Shown: one piece after another, positions 1-9,696 of the stretch
Numbering within the stretch: the stretch's first letter is position 1
Layout: each line of letters starts with the position of its first letter
Source of the DNA: Myxococcales bacterium
GTDB taxonomy: Bacteria; Myxococcota; Myxococcia; Myxococcales; Myxococcaceae
Length of the DNA: 10,395 nt
Assembly (NCBI GenBank): GCA_003153055.1
Contig: PMBV01000388.1
Location: 1-10,395, forward strand
Reading direction: 5' to 3'
Translations under genes and position numbers: made by a program
Notes under the pieces: model-generated
Told to the model about the DNA's origin: nothing
Databases searched by the model: none
The model's input: only the letters and a program-made list of their open reading frames with translations

Positions 1-261
1 CGCGCCGTCATCCTCGCCGAGGACGGGGTCATTCACGGCTACAACCTGCCACCGTCCCTCCAGACCCCCATCGCCACCGAGGTCGCCTACGCCGGGGGCC
101 TCGAGGCGCGACTCAAGGCCGTGGAGTACGAGATGATCGTCGAGGCGCTGAAGCTGCACCACGGGAACACGACCGAGGCCGCCACGGAGCTGGGGCTGAC
201 CCGCAGGATCCTCGGGCTCCGCATGGCCAGCTACAAGCTGAACCGCAGAGACTATCGCTGA
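1..261 (+). CDS. vnfA: NifA/VnfA-type sigma-54-dependent activator, C-terminal fragment
   Basis: Only the last 86 codons are present, because the gene enters from the left edge in frame 1 and stops with TGA at 259-261. The first ~20 codons look like the end of a AAA+ activator domain (AVILAEDGVIHGYNLPPSL). A linker follows, and then a Fis-type helix-turn-helix at about codons 38-80, with the readable core GNTTEAATELGLTRRILGLR. Such domains bind upstream activator sequences and drive sigma-54 RNA polymerase. NifA, AnfA and VnfA share this C-terminus, so the fragment alone does not fix the subtype. I call it VnfA because it sits directly before vnf genes, as in Azotobacter, and because VnfA-type dyads (GTAC-N6-GTAC) occur in the intergenic regions. 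NifA or AnfA remain possible. The sensory GAF domain that would help decide lies outside the window. Confidence 0.8.
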   Translation, partial: RAVILAEDGVIHGYNLPPSLQTPIATEVAYAGGLEARLKAVEYEMIVEALKLHHGNTTEAATELGLTRRILGLRMASYKLNRRDYR

Positions 262-487
262 CCTCAGTGTCGGGAAAAGAGGTCCTTCAGCTTGCAGAGC
301 GTCGTGGTGACTCCTTGGTGAGCTCGACGCGCGCGGGCCGCGGAGTCGGTTGCCCGGGCGTGCGATCGAACAACAACCACTCTCGCGTCTGACCGGCGTG
401 CCCCGAGACCCTCTTCCATTCGTTCTTCGTCGCGATGGCGATCTTCATGTGCGATCCGGAGACCCTACACCAGGAGCGCACGGCGCG

Positions 488-504
488 CGGCACGGTGCTT
501 GCGA
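488..504 (+). promoter_or_regulatory. Sigma-54 (-24/-12) promoter, candidate
   Basis: The sequence CGGCACG-GTGC-TTGC matches the sigma-54 consensus TGGCACG-N4-TTGC at all but the first base. The invariant GG (489-490) and GC (501-502) have the correct 12-base register. Transcription would start near 514, giving a leader of about 100 nt to orf122 at 613. Oddly, the two VnfA-type dyads lie downstream of it (about +32 and +61) rather than upstream. Confidence 0.6.
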
Positions 505-539
505 TGTGGCTCGCCTTGCACGTGATCGTCACCGAGACC

Positions 540-553
540 GTTCCATGACGTAC
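540..553. promoter_or_regulatory. VnfA-type activator site, one mismatch
   Basis: GTTC-CATGAC-GTAC fits the dyad GTAC-N6-GTAC, which from memory is the VnfA recognition motif in A. vinelandii, with one mismatch. The flanking C and G extend the palindrome to CGTWC-N6-GWACG. Its centre lies 29 bp from that of the perfect site at 569-582, the same pairing distance seen in the other regulatory gaps. Confidence 0.6.
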
Positions 554-564
554 GCCCGGCACAT

Positions 565-586
565 CCTCGTACGCACGGGTACGAGG
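565..586. promoter_or_regulatory. VnfA-type activator site, perfect extended dyad
   Basis: The core GTAC-GCACGG-GTAC (569-582) is an exact GTAC-N6-GTAC match. The symmetry extends to 8-base arms, CCTCGTAC and GTACGAGG, around the 6-base spacer. There is no T-run after it, so it is unlikely to be a terminator. An exact core is expected less than once by chance in a window this size, yet two occur here, both intergenic. Confidence 0.7.
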
Positions 587-612
587 TCGCGTCGCTCGAG
601 AGGAGAGCCGCT

Positions 613-981
613 ATGTCCTTGAACCCACCCAGCTCCAAGCCACCCTGTGGCCTCTGCACGATTCGGCTGGAGAAGCTGTGTTCCCAACGAGCCTGGTGGT
701 TCGGGCCGTTTCGCGCGACCCTGGCGCTAGGGGTCGAGCTCTTCGCCCTGCTGCTCGGAGTGAATCCCGACGAGGACCGCACGCGATCGCCCATGTGCCG
801 TCGTTGCATACGGTTTCGCAAGAACGCGGTGCGCGCGCGGTCGAGGGCCTTCGCCTGGCTCGACGGCTACCTGAACCCGCTGTTCAACCGTGTACGCGAC
901 TCGCTGCTCGACCCCGAGGAGCTCACCGCGGCCCGTCAGCTGGCACGACAGGCCGAGACGCCGACCTTCGACCCGCGTTGA
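613..981 (+). CDS. Uncharacterised 122-residue CxxC protein (orf122)
   Basis: I do not recognise this family. The ATG at 613 follows a strong ribosome-binding site, AGGAG at 601-605 with 7-base spacing, and third-position GC bias matches the neighbouring nif-like genes, so the gene is probably real. It has five cysteines in two clusters: C12-GL-C15 with C23 close by, and C62-RR-C65. This pattern fits a bound zinc or iron-sulfur cluster, or a redox pair. A hydrophobic stretch (about residues 35-50, ATLALGVELFALLLG) could be a buried helix or a weak membrane segment. The C-terminal third is basic and then helical (DSLLDPEELTAARQLARQ). It lies between the activator gene and the vnfENX promoter, which suggests a role tied to V-nitrogenase, for example in cofactor maturation, electron transfer or metal handling. 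That role is inference from position only. Confidence 0.65.
   Translation: MSLNPPSSKPPCGLCTIRLEKLCSQRAWWFGPFRATLALGVELFALLLGVNPDEDRTRSPMCRRCIRFRKNAVRARSRAFAWLDGYLNPLFNRVRDSLLDPEELTAARQLARQAETPTFDPR
882..895. promoter_or_regulatory. VnfA-type activator site inside orf122, candidate
   Basis: GTTC-AACCGT-GTAC, followed by G, is a one-mismatch dyad. It lies about 120 bp upstream of the predicted vnfE transcription start, an ideal enhancer distance, although it falls within coding sequence of orf122. One comparable one-mismatch match (3095-3108) occurs inside vnfN with no promoter nearby, so a chance hit cannot be excluded. Confidence 0.4.
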
Positions 982-982
982 T

Positions 983-998
983 CGGCACGCACCTTGCT
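983..998 (+). promoter_or_regulatory. Sigma-54 promoter of vnfENX
   Basis: CGGCACG-CACC-TTGCT matches the -24/-12 consensus TGGCACG-N4-TTGCW except at the first base, with GG at 984-985 and GC at 996-997. It begins immediately after the orf122 stop (979-981). Predicted initiation near 1009 leaves a leader of about 24 nt carrying the GGAGG ribosome-binding site at 1024-1028. Confidence 0.8.
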
Positions 999-1032
999 GC
1001 CTGCGGTTGGCCATCACCGCTTCGGAGGCCGA

Positions 1033-2433
1033 ATGAATGCCGTCGAAATCGAGGCCCTGCTCGATGAGCCAGCCTGTGGCCACAACAAGAAGGGAAAGTC
1101 GGGCTGCGCCAAGTCGAAGCCCGGCGCCACTCAAGGTGGGTGCTCATTCGACGGTGCGCAGATCGCCCTGTTGCCCATCGCCGATGTGACTCACATCGTG
1201 CACGGGCCCATCGGCTGCGCGGGGAGCTCGTGGGACGCGAGGGGCACCCGGTCCTCCGGCCCCACGCTCTTCCGTCTGGGCATGACGACGGACCTTTCGG
1301 ACACCGACGTCATCATGGGGCGAGGAGAGAAGCGCCTCTTCCACGCGATCAAGCAAGCCATCGACCAGTACCGACCAGCCGCCGTCTTCGTCTACAACAC
1401 CTGTGTCACGGCGATGCAGGGCGACGATCTCTCGGCGGTGGCCAAAGCCGCGTCGAGCCGGTGGGGCGTTCCAGTCGTGCCCATCGACTGCGCCGGCTTC
1501 TACGGGAGCAAGAGCCTCGGCAACCGCATCGCAGGCGACGCGTTGCTCAAGCACGTCATCGGCACCCGCGAGCCCGAGCCGGTCCCCGAGGCCGCCTGGC
1601 GCCCTGGCGTCGCGGTGCACCAGGTGAACCTCATCGGCGAGTACAACATCGTCGGAGAGTTCTGGCGGGTCGCCCCGTTGTTCGACGAGCTCGGCCTTCG
1701 CATCCTCTGCACGCTCTCGGGCGATGCTCGATTCCGCGAGGTGCAGTCGATGCACCGGGCCCAGGCCAACATGGTGGTCTGCTCCAAGGCGATGCTGAAC
1801 GTCGCCCGAACCCTCCGCGACCGCTACCAGACCCCGTTCTTCGAGGGCAGCTTCTATGGCGTGGCCGACACGTCGCGGGCGCTGCGCGACTTCGCCACCC
1901 TCCTGGGCGATGAAGGTCTCACCCGCCGCACCGAGGCGCTCATCGCACGAGAGGAAGCAGTGGCCCAGGCAGCGCTGGCCGCCTGGCGTCCCCGGCTCGC
2001 GGGGAAGCGCGCCCTCATCTTCTCGGGTGGAGTGAAGTCTTGGTCCGTCGTGTCGGCGCTACAGGATCTCGGCATGACCGTCGTGGCCACGGGCACTGAG
2101 AAGTCCACCGAGGAAGACAAGGCGAGAATTCGCGAGCTGATGGGCCCCGACGTCGAGATGCTCGACGACAACGATCAGTCAGTGGTGGTGGGAGCGTGCG
2201 CCGAGCACCGGGCCGACATTCTCATCGCCGGAGGTCGCTACCTCTACCCCGCCCTCAAGTCTCGAATTCCCTTCCTCGACATCAACCACGAGCGCGACTT
2301 CGGCTACGCCGGGTACTCCGGCATGGTGGAGCTCGCGCGTCAGCTCGCCGCGACGCTCGGGAGCCCCGTCTGGGAACAGGTGCGACGGCCCCCGCCCTGG
2401 GCCCAGGCGCGCCCCGCTACCCTCGCTGCCTGA
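1033..2433 (+). CDS. vnfE: Nitrogenase cofactor scaffold subunit NifE/VnfE
   Basis: 466 residues. Together with NifN/VnfN this cytoplasmic protein forms the scaffold on which the NifB-derived iron-sulfur precursor (L-cluster) matures into the nitrogenase cofactor. The N-terminus ([19 protein letters not shown]) is the NifE signature. C37, C62 and C124, the O-cluster ligands, and C250, the L-cluster ligand, fall at the same numbers as in A. vinelandii NifE. Typical blocks include [22 protein letters not shown] and [17 protein letters not shown] chose ATG 1033 because GGAGG at 1024-1028 precedes it and because the resulting numbering matches Azotobacter. An in-frame TTG at 994 would add 13 residues, but it lies inside the promoter. 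The sequence is very NifE-like, so homology tools may label it nifE. I use vnfE for its context between the activator gene and vnfDGK. The gene leads vnfE-vnfN-vnfX. Confidence 0.92.
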   Translation: MNAVEIEALLDEPACGHNKKGKSGCAKSKPGATQGGCSFDGAQIALLPIADVTHIVHGPIGCAGSSWDARGTRSSGPTLFRLGMTTDLSDTDVIMGRGEKRLFHAIKQAIDQYRPAAVFVYNTCVTAMQGDDLSAVAKAASSRWGVPVVPIDCAGFYGSKSLGNRIAGDALLKHVIGTREPEPVPEAAWRPGVAVHQVNLIGEYNIVGEFWRVAPLFDELGLRILCTLSGDARFREVQSMHRAQANMVVCSKAMLNVARTLRDRYQTPFFEGSFYGVADTSRALRDFATLLGDEGLTRRTEALIAREEAVAQAALAAWRPRLAGKRALIFSGGVKSWSVVSALQDLGMTVVATGTEKSTEEDKARIRELMGPDVEMLDDNDQSVVVGACAEHRADILIAGGRYLYPALKSRIPFLDINHERDFGYAGYSGMVELARQLAATLGSPVWEQVRRPPPWAQARPATLAA

Positions 2434-2445
2434 CCTCCCGCCCCC

Positions 2446-3825
2446 ATGAGCCTCACCATGAATCCGCCCAAGCTCGCGGCCAAGGCGCTGGCCGTCAACC
2501 CGCTCAAGGTCAGCCAGCCCATGGGCGCCTCGTTGGCATTCATGGGCCTGGGTCGAACGCTCCCTCTGGAGCACGGCGCGCAGGGGTGCACCGCCTTCAG
2601 CAAGGTCTTCTTCACCCGGCACTTCCGCGAGCCCATTCCCCTCCAGACCACGGCCATGGATCACGTGGTGGCGATCATCGGCGCTGATCAGAACATCGTC
2701 GAGGCGCTCCACACGGTCGCCCAGGCACATGCGCCCGCGATCATCGGCCTCGTCTCCACCGGCCTCGCCGAGATGCAAGGGGCTGACATCGTGCGCAGCA
2801 TTGCGCAGTTTCGCGCGGTGCACCCGGAGCACGCTGCGATGGCCGTGGTTCCCGTGGCGACTCCCGACACCTTGGGCAATCTCGAGAGCGGCTTCGCCCT
2901 CGCGGTTGAGGCCATCATCGACGGGCTCCTCCCCAAGTCGGCCTGCGCCGGGCGCCGACCCCGCCAGGTCAACGTGCTCGCCTCGGCGATGCTCACTCCG
3001 GGAGACCTCGAGGCCATCGTCGAGTGGATCGAGGCGTTCGAGCTCGCCCCGTTGGTGCTCCCCAACCTCGGCGACTCCCTCGACGGCCACCTCGGTACCG
3101 ACGGCTACAGCGCCATCACCGACGGCGGTATCACCCGCGCCCAGATCGCCTCGATGGGTGAGTCGGCGGCCACGCTGGTGATCGGCCCCTCGCTGTCGAA
3201 GGCGGCCGAGGTGCTCACGGCGCGAACCGGGGTGCCCGCGCGCCTGTTCGACAGCCTCCTCGGGCTCGAGCGCTGCGACGCCTTCACCCTCGCCCTCTCG
3301 GAGCTCTCTGGACGCGCCGTGCCCGCCCGCCTCGAGCGACAGCGTGCTCAGCTCCTCGACGCCATGGTCGACTGCCACTTCCCTTTGAGCACCGCGCGGG
3401 TCGGCGTCGCGGGAGACCCCGACCTCGTCGCTGCCCTCACCCACTTCGTCACGACGCTCGGTGCCGAGGCGCCGGTCGTGGTGGCGTCGGCCAAAGCGGC
3501 CTCCACCAAGGTCGAGGGCCTCATCGTCGGTGACCTCCAGGACTTCGAGCGCGAAGCCGAGCGCCGGCAGGTCGACGTCCTCATCGCCAACTCTCACGCG
3601 GCCGAAGCCGCTCTGCGACTCGGTCGCCCGCTCCTCCGAGCTGGCTTCCCCCTGTATGATCAAGCAGGAGGCCACACCCGGGCCTGGGTCGGCTACCGCG
3701 GAACCCGGCAAGCTGTCTTCGACCTCACCAACCTCCTCTCGGGTAGCCGCCGCGAGCCAGCCCCCTACCGATCGATCTTCTGGCAGGGAACCCCTCGGGC
3801 GGACGAAGCCTTCAGCCCCAGATGA
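2446..3825 (+). CDS. vnfN: Nitrogenase cofactor scaffold subunit NifN/VnfN
   Basis: 459 residues from ATG 2446, the partner of NifE/VnfE in the E2N2 cofactor scaffold. Recognisable blocks are KALAVNPLKVSQPMGA near the start, HGAQGCTAFSKVFFTRHF with the conserved cluster-ligand cysteine, PLQTTAMDHV, and RRPRQVNVLASAMLTPGDLE in the middle. The gene starts 12 bases after the vnfE stop without a clear ribosome-binding site, which suggests translational coupling. A second in-frame ATG at 2458 would place the ligand cysteine at residue 44, as in A. vinelandii NifN, so the true start may be 2458. The C-terminus (GGHTRAWVGYRGTRQAVFDLTNLL) is complete and of normal length. A 579-codon open frame on the opposite strand is a composition shadow. 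Confidence 0.92.
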   Translation: MSLTMNPPKLAAKALAVNPLKVSQPMGASLAFMGLGRTLPLEHGAQGCTAFSKVFFTRHFREPIPLQTTAMDHVVAIIGADQNIVEALHTVAQAHAPAIIGLVSTGLAEMQGADIVRSIAQFRAVHPEHAAMAVVPVATPDTLGNLESGFALAVEAIIDGLLPKSACAGRRPRQVNVLASAMLTPGDLEAIVEWIEAFELAPLVLPNLGDSLDGHLGTDGYSAITDGGITRAQIASMGESAATLVIGPSLSKAAEVLTARTGVPARLFDSLLGLERCDAFTLALSELSGRAVPARLERQRAQLLDAMVDCHFPLSTARVGVAGDPDLVAALTHFVTTLGAEAPVVVASAKAASTKVEGLIVGDLQDFEREAERRQVDVLIANSHAAEAALRLGRPLLRAGFPLYDQAGGHTRAWVGYRGTRQAVFDLTNLLSGSRREPAPYRSIFWQGTPRADEAFSPR

Positions 3826-3841
3826 CCACGGAGCACCGAAC

Positions 3842-4408
3842 ATGATTCGAGTCGCCTTTGCGTCGAATGATCGCCTGCACGTCAACCTCCACTTCGGCGC
3901 CGCCGAGTGCTTCGTCATCTATGACGTCGCGCCAGGCCGAGCCGACTTCGTGGGCATCGGCGAGTTCGATCGCGCGGTAATGAAGGGTGAAAACCGGGGC
4001 CGCGCCATGTCCGACCAGGTGGCCGACGAGCAGCTCGCCGCCCAGCTCGGCGGCGTTGCCGTGCTCACCGAAGACAAGGTCGCCGAGAAGATCGAGTTCC
4101 TCGCTGACTGTGCCGCCGTCTACGCATCCTCCATCGGCAAGTCCTCCATCAAACGCCTGATGGCTGCCGAGATTCAGCCGATCATCGTCGACACCAACCA
4201 CGACATCGAGGACCTCCTCAATGAGGTGAGCCTCGCCCTCTTCCACGGAGGGCTCGCCTGGGTCGACCGTGCGGTGAAGAACAAGAAGCGGGACACGTCT
4301 CCTGATCGCTTCGACGCTATCGAGCGCGAGGGCTGGCCGGGAACGAGCCCGGCACCAGAGGAGCGCGTGAGCCATCGCCTCCTCACCTCGGTCGACGACG
4401 CGGAATAG
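3842..4408 (+). CDS. vnfX: NifX/VnfX family cofactor carrier protein
   Basis: 188 residues. NifX-family proteins bind NifB-co or cofactor precursors and pass them to or from the NifEN-type scaffold. The start MIRVAFASNDRLHVNLHFG carries the family's conserved HFG motif at residues 17-19. FVIYDV follows, then EKIEFLADCAAVYASSIG (about 82-99) and the C-terminal DRFDAIEREGWPG block typical of NifX. A GGAG site at 3830-3833 precedes ATG 3842, which lies 16 bases after the vnfN stop, so the three genes form an operon. Compared with A. vinelandii NifX (about 158 residues) it lacks the N-terminal extension but has an extra segment after residue 45 and a tail of about 20 residues. The name VnfX rests on gene order; NifX is the safe family name. 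Confidence 0.88.
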   Translation: MIRVAFASNDRLHVNLHFGAAECFVIYDVAPGRADFVGIGEFDRAVMKGENRGRAMSDQVADEQLAAQLGGVAVLTEDKVAEKIEFLADCAAVYASSIGKSSIKRLMAAEIQPIIVDTNHDIEDLLNEVSLALFHGGLAWVDRAVKNKKRDTSPDRFDAIEREGWPGTSPAPEERVSHRLLTSVDDAE

Positions 4409-8000
<3,592 letters not shown>

Positions 8001-8015
8001 CCGCGGGGCCAGCCC

Positions 8016-8906
8016 ATGAAGATCATTGACGGGCTCGTGGCTGAGTACGCCGAGCGCCGAGCCGGGCGCCGCCACCTGCCCGAGCATCGGCAGCTCGAGC
8101 TGTACAGCAAGAAGCGCCAGCTGCGGTTCGCCGACGAGGATCCGAGGACGACCGAGGCGCCTTCGCTGCTCGGCGTCCTGCTGGCCGGGTCGCTGCTCGA
8201 CGCCTGGCACGACGGGAGAGACCCGTCTCGGGAAGGGCAGGGGGGCTGGGCGCGGTACCTCGGCCTGCCCCGGGCGACCGGCGTCGAGAAGCTGGTCGCC
8301 GAGCTCACCCGCCTCCTGCGCGTGGTGCGGCTCGCGGCGGTCCACGCTGACGGGAAGATCGAGCACGCCGATGGCATCGTCCGGCTGCGCTGCGTCTTCA
8401 ACCGCTGCGCCTTGTCCCTCGACATCACCCCGGTCGGCCTCGAGCTCCTTGAGGCGAGCGTGTTGTACTTCCTTGATGCCCAGCGCCAGCCCTATGGCGA
8501 GGCCTACGTGGAGGCGATGCTGGGTCAGTACTTCGCCGACCTCGTCGGGGAGGTGAAGCGGTTCAGTGACGAGGACCGGATCCTCTACCAGTTCAGGGTG
8601 AGACGGCTGTTCAACCGGCACCTCCGCTTCGATTGCGACAACCCGAAGTTCGAGCTCACCGAGGACGCGCTGACCATCGAGGTCGGCGCCTTCCACGCGG
8701 ACAGCGCGCGCTACCCCATCGACTTCTACCTCGTCCTGGACGACGCCCTGCACATCATCCCCGTCGAGGCCCTGGTGGCTGGGCGTCTGGCGCGCTCCGA
8801 GCTCGGCACGTGGCGCTCACGGCTGGCGCTCGGAGCCGGTCTCCCCGCGCGCTTTCGAGCCCGCTTCTGGCGCGAGACGGTGGTGTCGGGCCTGCCGATG
8901 ACTTGA
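8016..8906 (+). CDS. Uncharacterised 296-residue protein behind vnfK (orf296)
   Basis: I do not recognise this protein. The ATG at 8016 is 15 bases after the vnfK stop with only a weak GGGG-type site, so it is probably co-translated with vnfK. Codon bias matches the operon. It is soluble-looking, without signal peptide or membrane segment. The N-terminal 45 residues are strongly charged (AEYAERRAGRRHL, LYSKKRQLRFADED). A middle helical region (about 90-160) contains VRLAAVHADGKIEHADG, which faintly recalls the ADGKI turn of TerB-like folds. The last third looks like alternating strands (DALTIEVGAFHAD, YPIDFYLVLDDALHIIPVEAL). It has three cysteines, two of them in LRCVFNRCALS. It is not AnfO-like by eye. 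Position between vnfDGK and a NifX-family gene suggests a V-nitrogenase accessory role, such as VFe assembly or cofactor insertion. This is inference from context. Confidence 0.75.
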   Translation: MKIIDGLVAEYAERRAGRRHLPEHRQLELYSKKRQLRFADEDPRTTEAPSLLGVLLAGSLLDAWHDGRDPSREGQGGWARYLGLPRATGVEKLVAELTRLLRVVRLAAVHADGKIEHADGIVRLRCVFNRCALSLDITPVGLELLEASVLYFLDAQRQPYGEAYVEAMLGQYFADLVGEVKRFSDEDRILYQFRVRRLFNRHLRFDCDNPKFELTEDALTIEVGAFHADSARYPIDFYLVLDDALHIIPVEALVAGRLARSELGTWRSRLALGAGLPARFRARFWRETVVSGLPMT

Positions 8907-8964
8907 TTCAGGGCTTCGCCCTGACGACTGACGACGTCTCACCGCCGGTACCCAAGGAGCTCCG

Positions 8965-9459
8965 ATGCCCGCAGACACCCTCAGGATTGCCATCTCCACC
9001 AACGACCTGGTCCGCGTCGATGGCGGCTTCCTCACCGCCAGGCAGTTCGTCCTCTACGACGTGGGGCGCGACCAGGCGGTGTTCGCCGACTGCGTCCAGT
9101 TCGGGCCCGGCGGGGCGGAGGTGACGGGAGCCACGCGAGGTCCCGGAGGCGGCCGAGGCTGCTCGATGGGCGACATGGCCAGCGGGACGAGCGCCGAGCG
9201 CATCGCCCAGCGCGTCGCCGCCCTCGCGGGCTGCGGGGTGCTCTTCACCTGCACCCTGAACGACGTCCAGGCGGTCGCCGTGCACCAGGCCAACGTGTTC
9301 CCCGTGAAGCTGGAGCGACCACGGGCCATCGCCGAGGCCATCGAGTACCTCCAGCGGATGATGCGGACGCGTCCTCCGCTGTGGCTCCTGCGGGCGATGG
9401 GCGCTCGCCCCTCCGAGGACGCCTCCGACGGCCTCGAGCCCCTGAGCGACGTTGGGTGA
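8965..9459 (+). CDS. NifX/NifY-family cofactor-binding protein, VnfY-like
   Basis: 164 residues, predicted to adopt the dinitrogenase cofactor-binding fold shared by NifX, NifY/NafY, VnfY and the NifB C-terminus. It aligns with the vnfX product in this window: LRIAISTNDLVRVDGGF at the start, FVLYDV (28-33), ERIAQRVAALAGCGVLF (78-94) with the family cysteine C90, and AVAVHQANVFPVKL. The C-terminal RTRPPLWLLRAM resembles the PPPWL segment of NifY/NafY-type proteins. Two features are odd. The HFG motif is replaced by GGF (20-22), and a glycine-rich insert at 47-75 carries GRGCSMGD with C66. AAGGAG at 8954-8959 precedes ATG 8965, 58 bases after orf296. As the second family member beside vnfX it is a candidate VnfY, the FeV-co carrier or apo-VnfDGK chaperone, but exact orthology is unproven. 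Confidence 0.8.
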   Translation: MPADTLRIAISTNDLVRVDGGFLTARQFVLYDVGRDQAVFADCVQFGPGGAEVTGATRGPGGGRGCSMGDMASGTSAERIAQRVAALAGCGVLFTCTLNDVQAVAVHQANVFPVKLERPRAIAEAIEYLQRMMRTRPPLWLLRAMGARPSEDASDGLEPLSDVG

Positions 9460-9482
9460 GCCGCTCCGGCGCGTGCCCGCGC

Positions 9483-9508
9483 GCCCGTACCGCCGCGTAC
9501 GGGCTTTT
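9483..9508 (+). terminator. Intrinsic-terminator-like hairpin overlapping a VnfA dyad
   Basis: The arms GCCCGTAC (9483-9490) and GTACGGGC (9497-9504) pair perfectly around a 6-base loop, and TTTT follows (9505-9508). It begins 24 bases after the stop of the NifX/NifY-family gene, the natural end of the vnfDGK transcript. The T-run is short. The same bases contain an exact GTAC-N6-GTAC activator site, so the hairpin may simply reflect operator symmetry, or it may serve both roles. Confidence 0.5.
9487..9500. promoter_or_regulatory. VnfA-type activator site, perfect dyad
   Basis: GTAC-CGCCGC-GTAC is an exact match to GTAC-N6-GTAC with the C/G flanks. It is centred about 158 bp upstream of the predicted receptor transcription start. 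Confidence 0.7.
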
Positions 9509-9516
9509 CGCTCGCG

Positions 9517-9530
9517 GCACGTCCGCGTAC
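9517..9530. promoter_or_regulatory. VnfA-type activator site, one mismatch
   Basis: GCAC-GTCCGC-GTAC has one mismatch. Its centre lies 30 bp after that of the perfect dyad at 9487-9500, matching the paired spacing elsewhere. It is about 128 bp upstream of the predicted start. Confidence 0.5.
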
Positions 9531-9560
9531 GGGGGGGCGGCTCGAAGAGAGGGCGAATCC

Positions 9561-9574
9561 GTACGCCGAGGAAC
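9561..9574. promoter_or_regulatory. VnfA-type activator site, one mismatch
   Basis: GTAC-GCCGAG-GAAC has one mismatch and fits CGTWC-N6-GWACG fully. The GTAC/GAAC combination resembles the second site that I recall at the A. vinelandii vnfH promoter. It is about 84 bp upstream of the predicted start. Confidence 0.6.
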
Positions 9575-9588
9575 GAAGAGATGGAGTC

Positions 9589-9602
9589 GTTCGCCGAGGT
9601 AC
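9589..9602. promoter_or_regulatory. VnfA-type activator site, one mismatch
   Basis: GTTC-GCCGAG-GTAC has one mismatch and fits CGTWC-N6-GWACG. It uses the same GCCGAG spacer as the site at 9561-9574, from which it is centred 28 bp away. It is about 56 bp upstream of the predicted start. Confidence 0.6.
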
Positions 9603-9624
9603 GAGCTCGAGGCCAATTCGGAGG

Positions 9625-9640
9625 TGGTCCGAGGCTTGCG
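9625..9640 (+). promoter_or_regulatory. Sigma-54 promoter of the TonB-dependent receptor gene
   Basis: TGGTCCG-AGGC-TTGC keeps the invariant GG (9626-9627) and GC (9638-9639) in the 12-base register and a full TTGC. It differs from TGGCACG at two bases. Initiation near 9651 gives a leader of about 46 nt to GTG 9697. Its position just downstream of four VnfA-type dyads supports the call. Confidence 0.65.
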
Positions 9641-9696
9641 ATGAGGCCCCAGGGTCGAGCCACCGCACTTCCTGCTACGGCTCAGGGGTCCTCTTC

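Larger units (their letters stand above)
262..612. other. Intergenic regulatory region between the activator gene and orf122
   Basis: This 351-base stretch has no credible gene. The short open frames on both strands lack ribosome-binding sites and have odd composition. It holds a sigma-54-like promoter (488-504) and two VnfA-type dyads (540-553 and 565-586), listed separately. I see no obvious intrinsic terminator after the activator gene and nothing else identifiable in 262-487. Confidence 0.7.
9460..9696. other. Regulatory region ahead of the TonB-dependent receptor
   Basis: 237 bases with no credible gene. It is unusually rich in GTAC and GTTC/GAAC halves: four VnfA-type dyads lie between 9487 and 9602, followed by a sigma-54 promoter at 9625-9640 and a ribosome-binding site at 9684-9688. 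The individual sites are listed separately. Confidence 0.75.

Noticed and set aside
329..345. TGGTGAG-CTCG-ACGC as a sigma-54 promoter
   Set aside because: The GG/GC register is right, but most other consensus bases are wrong.
287..562. Short open frames in 287-622 on both strands
   Set aside because: No ribosome-binding sites, Arg/Pro-rich composition, and overlap with regulatory dyads.
936..957. TGGCACG element near 942 as a sigma-54 promoter
   Set aside because: The -24 half is perfect, but the bases at the -12 position are not GC.
994..1032. TTG start for vnfE at 994
   Set aside because: The TTG is part of the -12 element of the sigma-54 promoter. ATG 1033 has GGAGG and gives exact NifE residue numbering.
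3095..3108. GTAC-CGACGG-CTAC one-mismatch dyad
   Set aside because: It is inside vnfN with no promoter nearby and no C/G flanks. It is taken as a chance match and used as a gauge of background.
2179..3918. 579-codon open frame on the minus strand opposite vnfN
   Set aside because: It mirrors vnfN in a GC-rich region, is extremely rich in Gly, Glu, Arg and Val, has no ribosome-binding site, and vnfN is certain on the + strand.
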